Shown one piece after another: positions 48,081-59,195 of a DNA stretch of 64,000 bases. The DNA is taken from the NCBI GenBank assembly GCA_964019695.1, contig OZ026516.1, positions 81,733,018 through 81,797,017 on the forward strand. The letters run 5' to 3'. The notes under the pieces were generated by a model, which saw only the letters and a list, made by a program, of their open reading frames with translations, searched no databases and was not told where the DNA came from. Within the stretch, counting starts at the first letter, position 1. Each line of letters begins with the position of its first letter. The position numbers and the translations under genes are program-made. Origin of the DNA: Loripinus fragilis (Eukaryota; Mollusca; Bivalvia; Lucinida; Lucinidae).

Positions 48081-49791
48081 AACCACCAAAACATACCCTG
48101 CCTCATGGAAAAATGAAAACGTGTGTCCTATTTTCAAAAAAGATAATCCTTGTAAGCCCAATAACTAAAGGCCCATTTCTTTACTGAATTATGAAGGTAA
48201 AATAAAGGAGCGCTGTGTGCATAAACACATCTCTTAATATCTAGAGGAAAACACAATCATTTCTGAGTTCCTATCTGGATTTAAACCTACATACTCAACC
48301 ATCAATCAACTAGCATACCTTTGTAACGAAATCGCTAAAGCCATCGATGAAAGCAAAGAAATAAGGGTAGTTTCCTTAGACATAAGTATAGCGTTCGATA
48401 GGGTCTGGCACAAGGGCTTACAAGCAAAATTGCGAGCCATAGGTTTCTCTGAAAATATTGTGGAATGGTTTTCTAGCTATTTGGAAAACCGTAAACAAAG
48501 GGCCTGTCTTTGGAGTATCGCGTCTGCTTCGCTAACAATTTTCGCAGGAGTTCCTCAGGGATCTATCCTTGGGCCAATATTATTCTTAATTTTTATAAAT
48601 GACATTGTGAAATATATTCGAACCAACATCAGACTTTTTGCTGACGATACCATACTGTACAAGGTTGTCCACAATATCGATCTGGCTGCAGCAGAATTAA
48701 ACATTGATCTCGAAAGCATCAAGTTCTGGGCCAAGATATGGAAAGTTGACTTTAATCCACTTAAAAGCAAATCACTACTGATAACCAAAAATAATCAAAA
48801 TATACAACACCCCCCTCTAATAATGTCTCAAAGCCAAATAGAAGAAGTTAACGAACATAAACACCTCTGCACAACATTTTGTAGAACATTAACTTGGACA
48901 AATCATATTTCAGAAATATCTAGAAAAGCTTGGAAAAGAATTGGGTCTCTTAGGCGCTATAAATTTCTTTTAGAAAGAGGTTCATTGTTCAAAATGTACA
49001 CAACTTTTATTCGACCTCTTTTAGAATATGGGGGTGTAGTGTGGGATAGCTGTTCAAACGAAAATAAACGTTTCATTGAAAAAATCCAAGTTGAAGCTCT
49101 TAGAATTACAACAGGTGGCACAAAAGTATGCAGCCTCCAAAAGCTATATGACGATTTAAGTTGTGAAACCCTAGAAAAACGCAGGCACAAGCATAAACTC
49201 TTCCTTTTATACAAAATCATAAACAACTTAGCACCAAACTACCTTATGCAACTCTTACCACCAAGGGTGTAGCAGTTCTCAAGATATCCTCTACGCAACT
49301 CAGAAGATTTTGCCATTCCAGTCACGCGTACTGCTACTTACTACAACTCATTCTTACCAACAGCTTTAAGAGACTGGAATGTGCTAAGTCTAGATACTCG
49401 GAACGCTCCCACCCTCAACAGCTTCAAACACACATTAAGAAACAACCAAATTCCTGTTCCTAAATACTTTGATACTTTGCATGTATCACGATTTGCGCAA
49501 ATACTACACAACCGCATTAGACTAGAATGTAGCTCGTTAAATTTTCATCTGTTTAAAAAGAATCTAATTGACAATCAGCTCTGTTCATGTGGCAGCATCG
49601 AAACAACTTCATACTTCTTTTTCTCATGTCCTAGATACACAGCACATAGGCAACAATACTTATTAAATCTCCCACACGAGTTATCAGTATCCTTACTTCT
49701 CAGAGGAGATCCCAATCAGCCATGCACGGTTAATAATATAATTTTGAAACATGCGCAACTATATATACTAGCCACAAAACGCTTCTTGTAA
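48014..49791 (+). pseudogene. LINE reverse transcriptase and C-terminal region (stops)
   Basis: All in one frame: SPKLFKEASNERATPLSDLY, a TAA in place of Tyr in NNYRPISLL (about 48166), another TAA (about 48235), SGFKP, VSLDISIAFDRVWHKGL (the first catalytic Asp kept; usual Lys changed to Ile), GVPQGSILGP and FADDTILY with both catalytic Asp residues. The thumb and C-terminal part runs to a TAG at 49270-49272, then continues in frame to 49791 with LCSCGSIETTSYFFFSCPRY, a Cys/His-type motif near the end. Only nonsense changes interrupt this frame. Confidence 0.88.
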
Positions 49792-49883
49792 TACACTGAC
49801 AAACCATGCTCACCATTAGCTCTCCGCTCAGCTGACGCTATCCTAAAATAATTGCTACAAGTTTTACAAGTGCTAGCGACCCA

Positions 49884-49885
<2 letters not shown>

Positions 49886-49935
<50 letters not shown>
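49886..49935. repeat. (CT)n microsatellite in LINE 3' UTR
   Basis: 25 CT units. The RERERE frame on the minus strand is an artefact of it. Confidence 0.97.
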
Positions 49936-49941
<6 letters not shown>

Positions 49942-50153
49942 ATAGACAACTTTATTGTTTAAACTTATTCCTAGACATATACAAATATTTATAAAGTGAC
50001 AAATTATGCCATGTTGTACAAACTATGTAGCTGCATGCATTATAAGGAAATGAACTCTATAAGCTTTAAAGCTTCCGTTCAGATCCTTTACATTGTTCTA
50101 TGCAATTATTGTACCACTTGTATTATTTATAGAGATAAAATAAAGTTTAAACT

Positions 50154-50244
50154 AATATTCTAGCTAGCCTCTGTAGCTGAACAAGCTGGTTCGAGCCTCA
50201 CCATTTCACAAAAGCCCAAAACAGGTTTTGTCCATTTGTAGCCC
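50154..50244. mobile_element. Right target duplication and remainder of MITE K
   Basis: 50154-50165 repeats AATATTCTAGCT. 50166-50244 continues the interrupted MITE (AGCCTCTGTAGCTGA ... CAAAACAGGTTTTGTCC ... TAGCCC), with an eroded right terminus. Confidence 0.8.
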
Positions 50245-51716
50245 AATTATGGTCTTATTATGTACGAAGTGAAAATGAGTCCATCGTGTGGATGAAAATC
50301 AGTGTGGATCTCAGTCATCAGACGTCCACTGTTTTGGATGTACACTGTATTCAAAAGAGGATATTCATTTTTTGAGTAAAGTTAATGCTCTTATTATGTC
50401 AAAACACGATAATATACTGGCCCAAACCTACATTTTATTGGTTTTCTTCAAAATCTAAAACGACACGACTATTTTTTTTGCATCCTCAAATAGCTAACTA
50501 GACAGTTAAGATAGTGACAAAGTGTCCAACAGTACTGGCGGGATGCCCCTTTGAATATTGGTACCGCCATTTTCAGAATTCGCATTTTGTCACAATCTTT
50601 AAGAGACTTGACTTGTTGAAATTACCCACTTTCTCCCGCAAGCACATTTTCATTCCTATAGCCAAACTCTTATTGAAGTATTAATTACTGAAATCTAACA
50701 CTTCTCCTGCACGAATGTCGTTGCTGATCAAAATTCCAAAACTTACTACACCATCCAATGTAAATTGATGTCCGTCAAAGCTTCCTGGGTAAAATTTTAT
50801 TAATTATGCTAAGCTGTTTTGTGGTAACGTGGCCTATTCAGGAATGCAAATGGAATTGACAAAGTGCAGAAAATCGTTAAAACACACGTGGTCGGTAAGA
50901 ACTTTTGACAAGTATATTGGAACAAAATGTCTCTACTTTAAATATTGTTATGTATTAAACAAGCAGTTTGAGAACTAATGAGATTCACTCTATGCCAATC
51001 GACAGTGACTAATGCATTTATTTCTTCGAAAAAAGATATGCCCCACCACATTGAATGCATGATTTAATATATACATGATATATGCGACCAAGAAAACACG
51101 AGGCAGTTGTACTTATTTTTTTTAAAAAGAGTGACCTGTAAAGGACTTCAAATTTTAATAACGATTGGGAATAAGAAATTTCTAAGTAAAAAGCAGGCAA
51201 TTTATTCCTGTAATAATGGTCTGTATAATAAACACCCTTTTCAGCAGTGATGGTCTGCCTTATAGATTTTATCATGACGAATCCGATAAAAGTTGACGAA
51301 TAAAACATGATTTTCACACCACATCATTTTCTAGCTGAATTCCATTGAAACTTCGTTCTAGTAAATCATAAAGATTTAATTGAGTGTGATAGTTCTTAAG
51401 AAACATGCTGCAGTAAGCTTTTTGTAATATTCCCGCGCAGTTGGCTCTGTTTCTGCCTCACTGATAGTAAAGCTTAATAATTAAAGCAAAACCACATATT
51501 TGCAGCATGCTTTTTCAAAGTGTGCCTCTGCTTTAAGACATTATACGAATTTTTGGTATCAAAGTGAAAGCATTCTCCTTCAAAATACGTAAAATTTTGA
51601 AATGCTAACTATGAGATGGCGAGCAAGAAAAAAATTCAAACCAGAAAAGATGAGATTAACAATTCCAAAATTGAAATGAAGTGAAAGCTTCGATTGGTAT
51701 TGTCAGAGAATACTGG
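50245..51716. other. Unassigned DNA
   Basis: No repeat terminus or conserved frame that I can support. The 99-codon minus frame at 51018-51317 has no motif. Confidence 0.45.
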
Positions 51717-52210
51717 CATTGGCTTAACTCTGGGTTTTCTTTAGCCCTGGGTGTCTGTGGATCAAGATCCCAGTATGTTAATTTGATTTGATTGTTTCTC
51801 TGTAATGATGCATTGCATAAGTTAGAAAGCCTCCATGCGAGCTAAATTATTTTGTGTTTTAGCAACAGTAGGATCTAGGGCGAAGGTTTGGTCAGTAAAA
51901 TGCATTTAAGCTCCTCCCTCTCCTCTGGCGGCTTAGGCTGCTGTCCTTTCCAAGGCAGTGATTATGTTGTTGTTCCCAGCAGACACACAACCTTAAAACA
52001 ACGTCGTATCAACGTCTATGTGACGTCACGACGTCACATAGACGTTGATACGACGTTGTATCGACATCAAATGCCTGCTGGGTTTATTCATTGTTGTTAC
52101 TCTTATTGTGTGTGTGTGTGTTTTTTTGTGTTAGGTCCTTGTTCTGTGTGGTTCTTTGTGTCTTTTTAATTTAGCAATAATCTTGCTGAGCAAGAGAGAG
52201 CTGCCAAGCC
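51717..52210 (+). repeat. Family A copy, split by a palindromic MITE
   Basis: Proximal blocks GGTTTTCTTTAGCCCTGG, GAAAGCCTCCATGCGAGC and GTAGGATCTAGGGCGAAGG, head TTTCCAAGGCAGTGATTATG; the distal part resumes after the MITE with TTTATTCATTGTTGTTACTC and ends in the AAGAGAGAGCTG block at about 52203. Confidence 0.7.
51975..52082. mobile_element. 108-bp palindromic MITE
   Basis: Ends CCCAGCAGACA and TGCCTGCTGGG. The interior is a perfect 29-bp inverted repeat (51998-52026 and 52031-52059, loop CACG) built of ACGTCG/GACGTC words. Flanks TT/TT. It interrupts family A, so it is younger than that copy. Degenerate relatives lie at 18958 and 13195. Confidence 0.88.
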
Positions 52211-52834
52211 AACAACCCAACAGTGGGCCTTCATCGGCCCGACATGTTTTACACAGCGGTCCAATATGGGTAGCTGTCAGCGGCCCCCAGCACACTGGTA
52301 AATGTATATGTCGATTTGCTGGTATTTACGCGTATTGCCGGTACTTCATAGACCGGATGTGGTAGATATTGGTGTAAAGACTATATGTCTGAAAAATCAT
52401 GCCTTATTTGTTATTTTTTTTTAAAGTGCCAAATTTTTAAATTGTCGTCTGCTGCAAATTATAGGTGGCGCTTTATTGGTTAAAATGACGTAGTCATGTA
52501 ATGTCGCATCTCAATGTTTTCTGGACTTTGTTGTAGTTTATTTTGAAATAAAAACGCGGAATAGAACGGTAAGCAAGAAAAAAGTCCATCATTTGTTCAA
52601 GGTGTGAATAAATAAATTCGTCCCTAGTCATACCAAACGGTGATCATCGGCACCGATATTGATACCCCACCCTCACACTCATGATAAATTCGTATGATAT
52701 GAATTTTAGAAGACCAAAGTAGAGTTTTACCATTCCTGTCATTAAACGTTTGGCATAACTTTATAGCATGGTTTTTACTTTGCGGAGGCTAGCAATTAAA
52801 GAAATAAACACTTAAGTATAGTAGATATATAACT
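52211..52834. other. Unassigned DNA
   Basis: 52215-52350 is moderately GC-rich with short complementary words (AGTGGGCC, CCAGCACACTGG) but no clean termini. Confidence 0.4.
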
Positions 52835-53600
52835 AAGATAAGATATGATAAGAAATTTTATTTAAAAACGGCATGACAGTAAAACAGAGAAGCATAAGCT
52901 CTTATGAGCTTTTGGCCGTCTATTAACTAACATACAATCAATATAAGATAAAATAATGCTACGACAATAATTACAGAGGATAGCCTAAAATTCATAAAAT
53001 TAGTATATTCGTGTATATCTGAAACAGAAACATATAAGGTTATTTGCTATCTTAAGCCATTAAGACTAAAGGCATATCAAGTATTAGCTAAAAGAAGAAC
53101 ATTAATGCTTTACAATTAGGAGAACATCTCCAGCAAATTAAATCAGAAAAAAGTAAGACTAGCGCATTCCAACTAAAATATAACATTAGCACATATTATA
53201 ACACAGGAATATATAATGTTGCAGTTGTGAGACCAGCAAAACATTCTAGCTGTAAATGCTATTGCCAAGACTGTTCCATCAACTGTTAACATTAACATTG
53301 AACGAAACAAAGCCATACAACCCCGAAAGCGCAACACCAAACATGCGTTTGAACTCAGACAAATAACCAGGCATCCCACGAAACAGCTACCTACATAGGT
53401 TACATTTGCAGTCTTTACCATCTAATAAGAAATTAAAGCTTTAAATTGATGAAAATTGCTTACTTGTCTAAAATTATCTGGAAAGCTGTCCCACAGGATG
53501 TCAGCTACAAATCTGAAAATTCTCTTACGTATTTTGTTGTGCGTACTTGCGGCACCTGCAAAGCATTTTAATATCTAAAAGCATAAGCAGAACAGTCCCC
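52835..53600 (-). pseudogene. 5'-truncated CR1-like LINE end, minus strand
   Basis: On the minus strand one frame reads ILKCFAGAASTHNKIRKRIF, FRFVADILWDSFPDNFRQ and VSNFHQFKALI, and after a one-base frame change near 53418 ends DGKDCKCNLCR-stop. The spacing and final CxCxxC tail match the C-terminus of CR1/L2-type LINEs and parallel the WDGHGCGCPLC end at 40291. The 3' UTR runs to about 52835, ending ATAAAATTTCTTATCATATC and TTATCTTA. The 82-codon minus frame at 53173-53421 is an out-of-frame reading of this end. Confidence 0.75.
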
Positions 53601-54114
53601 TATCCTAACGATTGATACATGACAATGGAACGTCATTAATGCGGCCTTATATGAAATTAAGGCAACCGATATAACATAGAAAGTTTGCCATGAGTCTCAC
53701 CAGCAAACGCACTAAGCTTAACAACCATATGAGTATAACAAGACCAAAAGCAATAGTGCTAACAAGTTCCTAATTAAAAATGTACATGTAGTGCACCGTT
53801 CAAATAACTACACCAATATTATAACAACTACCTTATCAGTCGCTCCTAATCATGAACGTTTTGAAGGGAGTCGATCTAAACTATGAAAATAAAATGATTC
53901 TATATAAATTAACTTTGAAATAGTCATATTTGATTGACAAGAAGAACTAGATTGGACATGTTCTTGCTGTACTGGCATTGCAATAACTTGGTATAAATCA
54001 GTTGTTCTTTCTGCGATAAAATATATATTTTACTAGAAATTATTCTGAGGCAGAACGATTCTAAAGGCTGATACAATTTTTAAACCCCAAGCAATTGCAT
54101 GACCAGTAGCTTGA
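53601..54114. other. Unassigned DNA
   Basis: Nothing supported. Confidence 0.4.
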
Positions 54115-54182
54115 TACATAGCACCGTGGGTTGGTCTTTTGTCTGTGACTATGGTATTTCCTGGTCATACTCACTTGCTTTT
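54115..54182 (+). repeat. Family A 3' fragment
   Basis: CACCGTGGGTTGGTC ... ATTTCCTGGTCATACTCACTT matches the end of family A. Confidence 0.65.
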
Positions 54183-54284
54183 TAAGATTCCATACATTCT
54201 TAGGTTCAGGAATATAAAGTATCTAATAATGGATAGGTTTATTGTAGTTGTACAACCAGCGATATATTGGCCTATATTATTTCA

Positions 54285-54790
54285 TATGTAGTTCTGTGCC
54301 TGATACTTGTGTTTGGCTAGAACCACAGTGGCTCATATGGTGGTTTTCTTTAGATCGGAATATCATAATTTGTTAATTTGAATGGATCGTTCCATGTGAT
54401 TATGAATTTAATTTAGTAGGATGTCTCCATCCAAGCTAAACTATTAAATAAGATTTTACAACAGGAGAATCTAAGGCGAAGATTATGCTTGTAAAATATA
54501 GTTAAGCCCCACCCCCTATCCGGCATCTGTGGCTGATGTCTGTTCTACAAACGTGATTCTGTTGCTGTCGGTTCATTACTTTTTATTGTTTCCATTTTGT
54601 GTTGTTGTATGTTTTGTCTTTTTTTGTTTTTGTTAAGGATGAAGAGAGTGTTGAGTGTCAAACAAGTATGAGACGTATTATATATTTCAAATGCAATTGT
54701 GTGTACATGTGATTTGTTTGTGCCTGAAAGAAATTTATACTTTGTTTACTCAAACGCATTGTACGATTATTCTCACTGACTTTATGATGC
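54285..54790 (+). repeat. Family A copy
   Basis: Proximal AACCACAGTGGCTCATATGG and GGTTTTCTTTAGATCGG, then CAGGAGAATCTAAGGCGAAG, GATGTCTGTTCTACAAACG, TGATTCTGTTGCTGTC and GATGAAGAGAGTG. The end is degenerate. Confidence 0.6.
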
Positions 54791-54912
54791 AGCTCTTCTT
54801 CTAAGTGTTATACAAATGAAGATATAACGTAAAAGTGATATTTGTGTGTCCTACACTTTATCACCACTACCATATCAGTATTTAGCATTCTCTGAATGAC
54901 ATTGTAACCAGG

Positions 54913-55125
54913 CCCCGAGGTTATAAAGCACAAACTTTATCCTGCTCATAGATGTTAAAATACTAACAATTGTTGGCATTTTAACATATAATAGCATGTT
55001 AAATACATCATATGAGAGCTTAAAAGCAACAAATACCTATCTTTTTCAGCGTTTCAGTTTTTATGAGCAGTTGAAATTTTATGCTCATATGAGTTGAGCA
55101 CGAAAAAAGTTTTATAACCTCGGGG
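54913..55125. mobile_element. 213-bp MITE family M
   Basis: Inverted ends CCCCGAGGTTATAAAGCACA and AAGTTTTATAACCTCGGGG, with internal complementary blocks (GCTCATA / TATGAGC). No ORF. Confidence 0.8.
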
Positions 55126-56554
55126 TCAGTAGTTTACCCATGCATTTTGTCAATCATTGCATGAGCTTATTAGAGGAATATAAACTCTTGTATCTATGTA
55201 CTATCAGTCTGAAAGACAAGGTTATATTGATTCTCATCTGGTCTGTATCCAACCTATCATTGCCCAATGAACAAATATTTATCCAGAAAATTAAACGTTT
55301 CCTTGAGACGATAATCAGTGAGAAATCGTATCAAAATACCATCATGTTGTCTAGGCTAAGAGTAATTTTAGAGAATTATCAGACAATCTTATCGATTTCA
55401 ACAATAATTTCATTGTGAACTACAAATAGATTCTATAGTCAGAGCAATTTATCATTCTTGGCAATATTGGCCGGAATCTATGTTATTCTTGTAAGTATTC
55501 TAGATGTGTGTAAAACATATATCACTAAAGTGTCTCCAATTTCCGTGGCAAAGTAATCATTGGTTGTAACATTGATCAGAAAATCTGCAGATGTGCACAT
55601 TGACAATTCATGCAAAAACAGATGCGACAGTTGGTTTTGCACTATTTACATAGATAAAATAATGTATTGGCACTTTCATTAATACTGTTAATTTCGACAG
55701 TCTAATCTGTAACACATGGCGAATTCAAAAAGATCATTCAAAACTTAATCACAACCAGAAGACGCAAACAGCCAAGAAGTTGTTCAGTATGTTCAAACAA
55801 CGTAATCCCAAAGGAGTCTGGTGAGTTAGGGATAACTGTATTCAAAATTCATTCGCCGACAATATACCTCCCCAAAACGGTTATCCCCATTTTAATACAC
55901 ATCTGCAGTTTCGTCTTAAATTTGAGCGTTGCAAGCCATATAACTAATTGCGACGTAATTAATGACGTCAAGCTATTTCCGACAGTATATCGCAGGATAT
56001 ACTGTCGCAAAATGACTTAATCCAATCAGGCGTCACGTTACAGAAGCAAGTGCATTATTAGAATGGCTATTTGTTTGTTTCCTTCAGCCAATTCGTTAAC
56101 AACTAGGATTGATTATACCAGGTCGTCAATTGGAAGATTTTAATTTCAAAATTCAGCAAATAAAGAGTTGTTGCATATAGGAATGAAAGAAGTTCACAGT
56201 ACTTTGACAAAGCTTATTTCCATGCTGTTTTGTATGTTCGACGAGGCATATGTAAGATATAGTTCTCAATTCCTTAATATTGTGCAATATATCAGTCTAC
56301 ACAATATCCTTTATGTTGTCACTAAGGTTATAAGACATTTTATTCGCAATGAGCAGAATATGTTTGTCCAGACTTGCTGTGTTAAATGGATCAAATAATT
56401 TGTAGACTCAAGCCGAAAAAGATTTATGTGAATACAATATTTGATTCAGACCACGAACAAATGTACAAGTAATGACTAATGCAGCCTGTTCGATTGAGCA
56501 TACTGGTTAGAGCTTTCGTCTTTTACTTACAGATTCTGGTATTGATACTTTCGT
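55126..56554. other. Unassigned DNA with a small hairpin
   Basis: 55980-56007 is a perfect 12-bp hairpin CGACAGTATATC / GATATACTGTCG with a 4-nt loop. Frames at 55140-55418 (92 codons) and 56168-56398 (76 codons) have protein-like hydrophobic composition but no motif that I recognise. They begin from ordinary genomic context without visible exon signals. Confidence 0.4.
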
Positions 56555-57345
56555 CCTTAGACTGGCTCCAGTCCTTAAAACAATTTTTCATCAATGTGTT
56601 ATATCATATTCTTGTAGCCAGTCTAACTCGGATGGCTCTGTTTTAAAACAGAGCCATCAGAGTTTGACTAGCTACAACTATATATGACATATTGATAAAA
56701 ATGTTTTAAGGACTGGAGCCAGTCTATCTCGTCCTGTATTGCCCTTGTTGTTCCAATAGAACCTAAAAGAGTTTTCTCAATATTAAAGCTGTTTTCTGTA
56801 CAATAGGTAGAGCTGAAGGTACACATGACCGAGACTAGACGGGATCCAGTCCTTAAAACATTTTTTATCAATGTGTCATATCATATACTTGTAGCCAGTC
56901 TAAGTCGGATGGCTCTGTTTTAAAACAGAGCCATCAGAGTTAGACTAGCTACAACTATATCTGACATATTGATAAAAATGTTTTAAGGACTGGAGCCAGT
57001 CTATCTCGTCCTGTATTGCCCTTGTTGTTCCAATAAAACCTAAAAGAGTTTTCTCAATATTAAAGCTGTTTCTGTACAAGAGTTAAAGCTGAAAGTACAC
57101 ATGATCAAGACTAGACTGGCTCCAGTCCTTAAAACATTTTTTTATCAATATGTCATATCATATACTTGTAGCCAGTCTAACTCTGATGGCTCTGTTTTAA
57201 AACAGAGCCATCAGAGTTAGATTGGCTACAAGTATATGATACGTCCCATTGATGAATAATTGTTTTAAGGACTGGAGCCAATCTATCTCGTCCTGTAATA
57301 CCCTTGTTGTTCCAATAAAACCTAAAAAGGTTTTCTCAGTATTAA
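56555..57345. repeat. 277-bp tandem array, each unit with a long hairpin
   Basis: About 2.7 units. Hairpin centres (the CTGTTTTAAAACAG palindrome) fall at 56644/56645, 56921/56922 and 57198/57199, exactly 277 bp apart. Each unit has arms of about 80 nt from the CTCCAGTCCTTAAAACA side to the TGTTTTAAGGACTGGAGCC side, meeting at GATGGCTCTGTTTTAAAACA. Hairpins span 56560-56724, 56838-57001 and 57114-57283. The linker has CTATCTCGTCCTGTA, CCCTTGTTGTTCCAATA and AGTTTTCTCAATATTAAAGC. No ORF. Confidence 0.92.
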
Positions 57346-57775
57346 GGTAGTGCGGGACCCATGTCAAAAGATAACCTTACTTTTACTTAAAAGTAAGAGT
57401 GTAAGAGTTATCGTTCCTGAATCTTGTTTTTAAAAGAGAATACTTATTTGTAAGATGGCAGATATTATTCTCCCCTGACAACTCTTTGATGCTTGAAACG
57501 TAATTCTGTAAGTATTTTGCTTTCACAAAAAGAAGGAATGCAAGTATTACCTTTTAAAAACATCACCCAGAGTATGAAGTCATTCAGTATTTTGATGGTT
57601 AAAAGTTGCGGACCGTATAAATGTACATACTATATACATGTCTCGGTTGCTGTTTCTGCATGCTGCCACTAACCTAAGACCCACCCCAACCCCCCCAAAA
57701 GGGGGGGGGGGGTTGTAGACGTGCACATGCCTTGTATGTGACATTCTCATGTTTTAGGTCCCATGGAGGTACATG
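57346..57775. other. Unassigned; C7-A4-G14 tract
   Basis: 57692-57713 is a run of seven C, AAAA and a run of G of about 12-14, able to form a hairpin or quadruplex and prone to sequencing error. Nothing else supported. Confidence 0.5.
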
Positions 57776-58243
57776 GTACTAATGTTTTATGGAGAAATGA
57801 CGTAACTACTTCAATTACCTTATCACACCGGATAGGCAGCAATAAAAACAGTCTAAACAATCGATGAATACTGATAACAAATTGCTAGAAACAGTGTTTG
57901 TGATTGCCATTTGTTGCCTATCGGACTACAAACAACAATCTAAATTCTGTTACTTATAATATTTAACTACGTTCGTCGATAGCATTAACGTTTTCGATTG
58001 CCGCCTATCTAGTGTGTTTTTGATATACTGAAGACGTAGCCAAAACAATCTGATACAAGGGCTAGGAGTTATTTCATGTTTCTGTTGAAAAAATTATTTT
58101 GTTTCGTTGCATGTTTCATGATGATAAAATGGACATTTCTGCATACATTTTAATAAAATTAATTGGAACTGCATGTGCCTGAAAGGAAGATATATGATAA
58201 TATAACATTCTTTTCTGAATATTAACGGTTGGCAAGCATGGTA
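57776..58243 (+). repeat. Local duplication, unit a
   Basis: Shares with unit b (58855-59480): TTATGGAGAAATGAC / TTATTGAGAAATGAC, CAAAACAATCTGATACAAG, GCTAGGAGTTAT, CATGTTTCTGTTGAAAAA, TTCATGATG and TGAAAGGAA. MITE H copy 2 lies in it at the same place as copy 3 in unit b. Confidence 0.85.
57833..58017. mobile_element. MITE family H, copy 2
   Basis: Ends TCACACCGGATAGGCAG and GCCGCCTATCTAGTGTGT; shares the inner words CAATCGATGAA, TTGCTAGAAACAGTG and TACGTTCGTCGATAG with the other copies. Confidence 0.85.
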
Positions 58244-58540
58244 CAGATGCGCGGATCCAGGAATTTTCATCAGGGGAAGGGGAGGGTCCAGGTCAGTTTG
58301 ACAAAAAAGCTCTGACAACGATTTTTTTAGTCCTCAGCTTATTTTAAAGAAGTCAAATGGTCAATTTCATAGAAATCTATCGTTTTTCAAGGCTCAAGAT
58401 GGGGTCCAATTTTTTCCAGGGGGTCCAACTTTTTCCAGGGGTGTCCAATTGCTTATTCCCTATAGAAACCCATATAATTTGTGATTTTCCAGAGGGGGTC
58501 CGGACCCCCTGCCCCCCCCCCCCCTCTGGATCTGCACTTG
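58244..58540. mobile_element. hAT-like MITE
   Basis: Ends CAGATGCGCGGATCCAGGAA and CTCTGGATCTGCACTTG, an imperfect inverted pair of the CAGGGGCGGATCCAGG type that I associate with hAT MITEs. Interior palindrome GGGGGTCCGGACCCCC near 58494-58508. No convincing 8-bp target duplication. It separates the two duplication units. Frames over it on both strands are artefacts. Confidence 0.65.
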
Positions 58541-58854
58541 GTGTAGCCCTCACAGCTTCATGGTTAAGGCTACAATACATTATCTCATTTGGGCTTGGCA
58601 AACATTTATAGACAGAAGAATGTATCATCCTTTTATTGTTATATACCTTATAATAAGTGTTTACTATAGAAACTTGAGGTGTTTCAATCGCTGACAATTG
58701 TACATTTTATTTAATAATGTGTCATATTTTGGTTGATTGTTGACCAATCACTGACCGCGGGCTTTATTTCCGATATAACATGACTGCAGAGGGCTTAATT
58801 GCCATTTCAACCTGCTCACATATATCCTCTGCGAGTTAAGATACCGTCGCTTAT
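58541..58854. other. Unassigned DNA
   Basis: Nothing supported. Confidence 0.4.
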
Positions 58855-58909
58855 GCTTTATTGAGAAATGACCAAAATATTCAATTATCATAAGAAACGC
58901 TCCTTTATT

Positions 58910-59097
58910 ACATCGGATAGGCGACAATCGAGAAGGCTCTGAACAATCGATGAACATGGATGGCAAATCGCTAGAATTTACCATTTATCGCCAGTCAGGC
59001 AAACAAACTGCAATCCAAAAAGTCTGTTTTTGACGGTATTTGATCTACGTTCGTCGATAGCATCAATGTTTTCGATTGCCACCTATCCGGGATGTGT
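58910..59097. mobile_element. MITE family H, copy 3
   Basis: Ends ACATCGGATAGGCGACAATC and GATTGCCACCTATCCGGGAT. Positionally equivalent to copy 2, so the pair arose by segmental duplication, not by two insertions. Confidence 0.82.
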
Positions 59098-59195
59098 ATT
59101 GATACAATGAATATGTAACCAAAACAATCTGAAACAAGAGCTAGGAGTTATCTACATTTTTCAGTCATGTTTCTGTTGAAAAAAAAAGTTTGTTT

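Larger units (their letters stand above)
46512..50153 (+). mobile_element. CR1/L2-like non-LTR retrotransposon, 3.64 kb, inactive
   Basis: A complete-looking insertion: 12-bp duplications on both sides, a short 5' leader, an ORF encoding AP-endonuclease then reverse transcriptase then a Cys/His C-terminal region, a 3' UTR of about 360 bp with a (CT)n tract, and a 3' end GATAAAATAAAGTTTAAACT. It has no long poly(A), consistent with CR1/L2-type elements. A separate ORF1 is not seen; the ORF starts with a hydrophobic segment and GDIHPNPGP. At least four frameshifts or deletions and four stops make it non-functional. It inserted into a MITE K copy, so it is younger than that MITE. Confidence 0.88.

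Noticed and set aside
49716..49949. Minus-strand frame with Arg-Glu repeat
   Set aside because: It is the (CT)n tract in the LINE 3' UTR read backwards; the rest is antisense to the LINE ORF.
56555..57345. CRISPR array
   Set aside because: Units are 277 bp with long hairpins and near-identical linkers, not short repeats with unique spacers; the genome context is eukaryotic.
58357..58697. Overlapping frames on both strands with PEGGGG-type peptide
   Set aside because: They translate the hAT-like MITE with its GGGGGTCCGGACCCCC palindrome.
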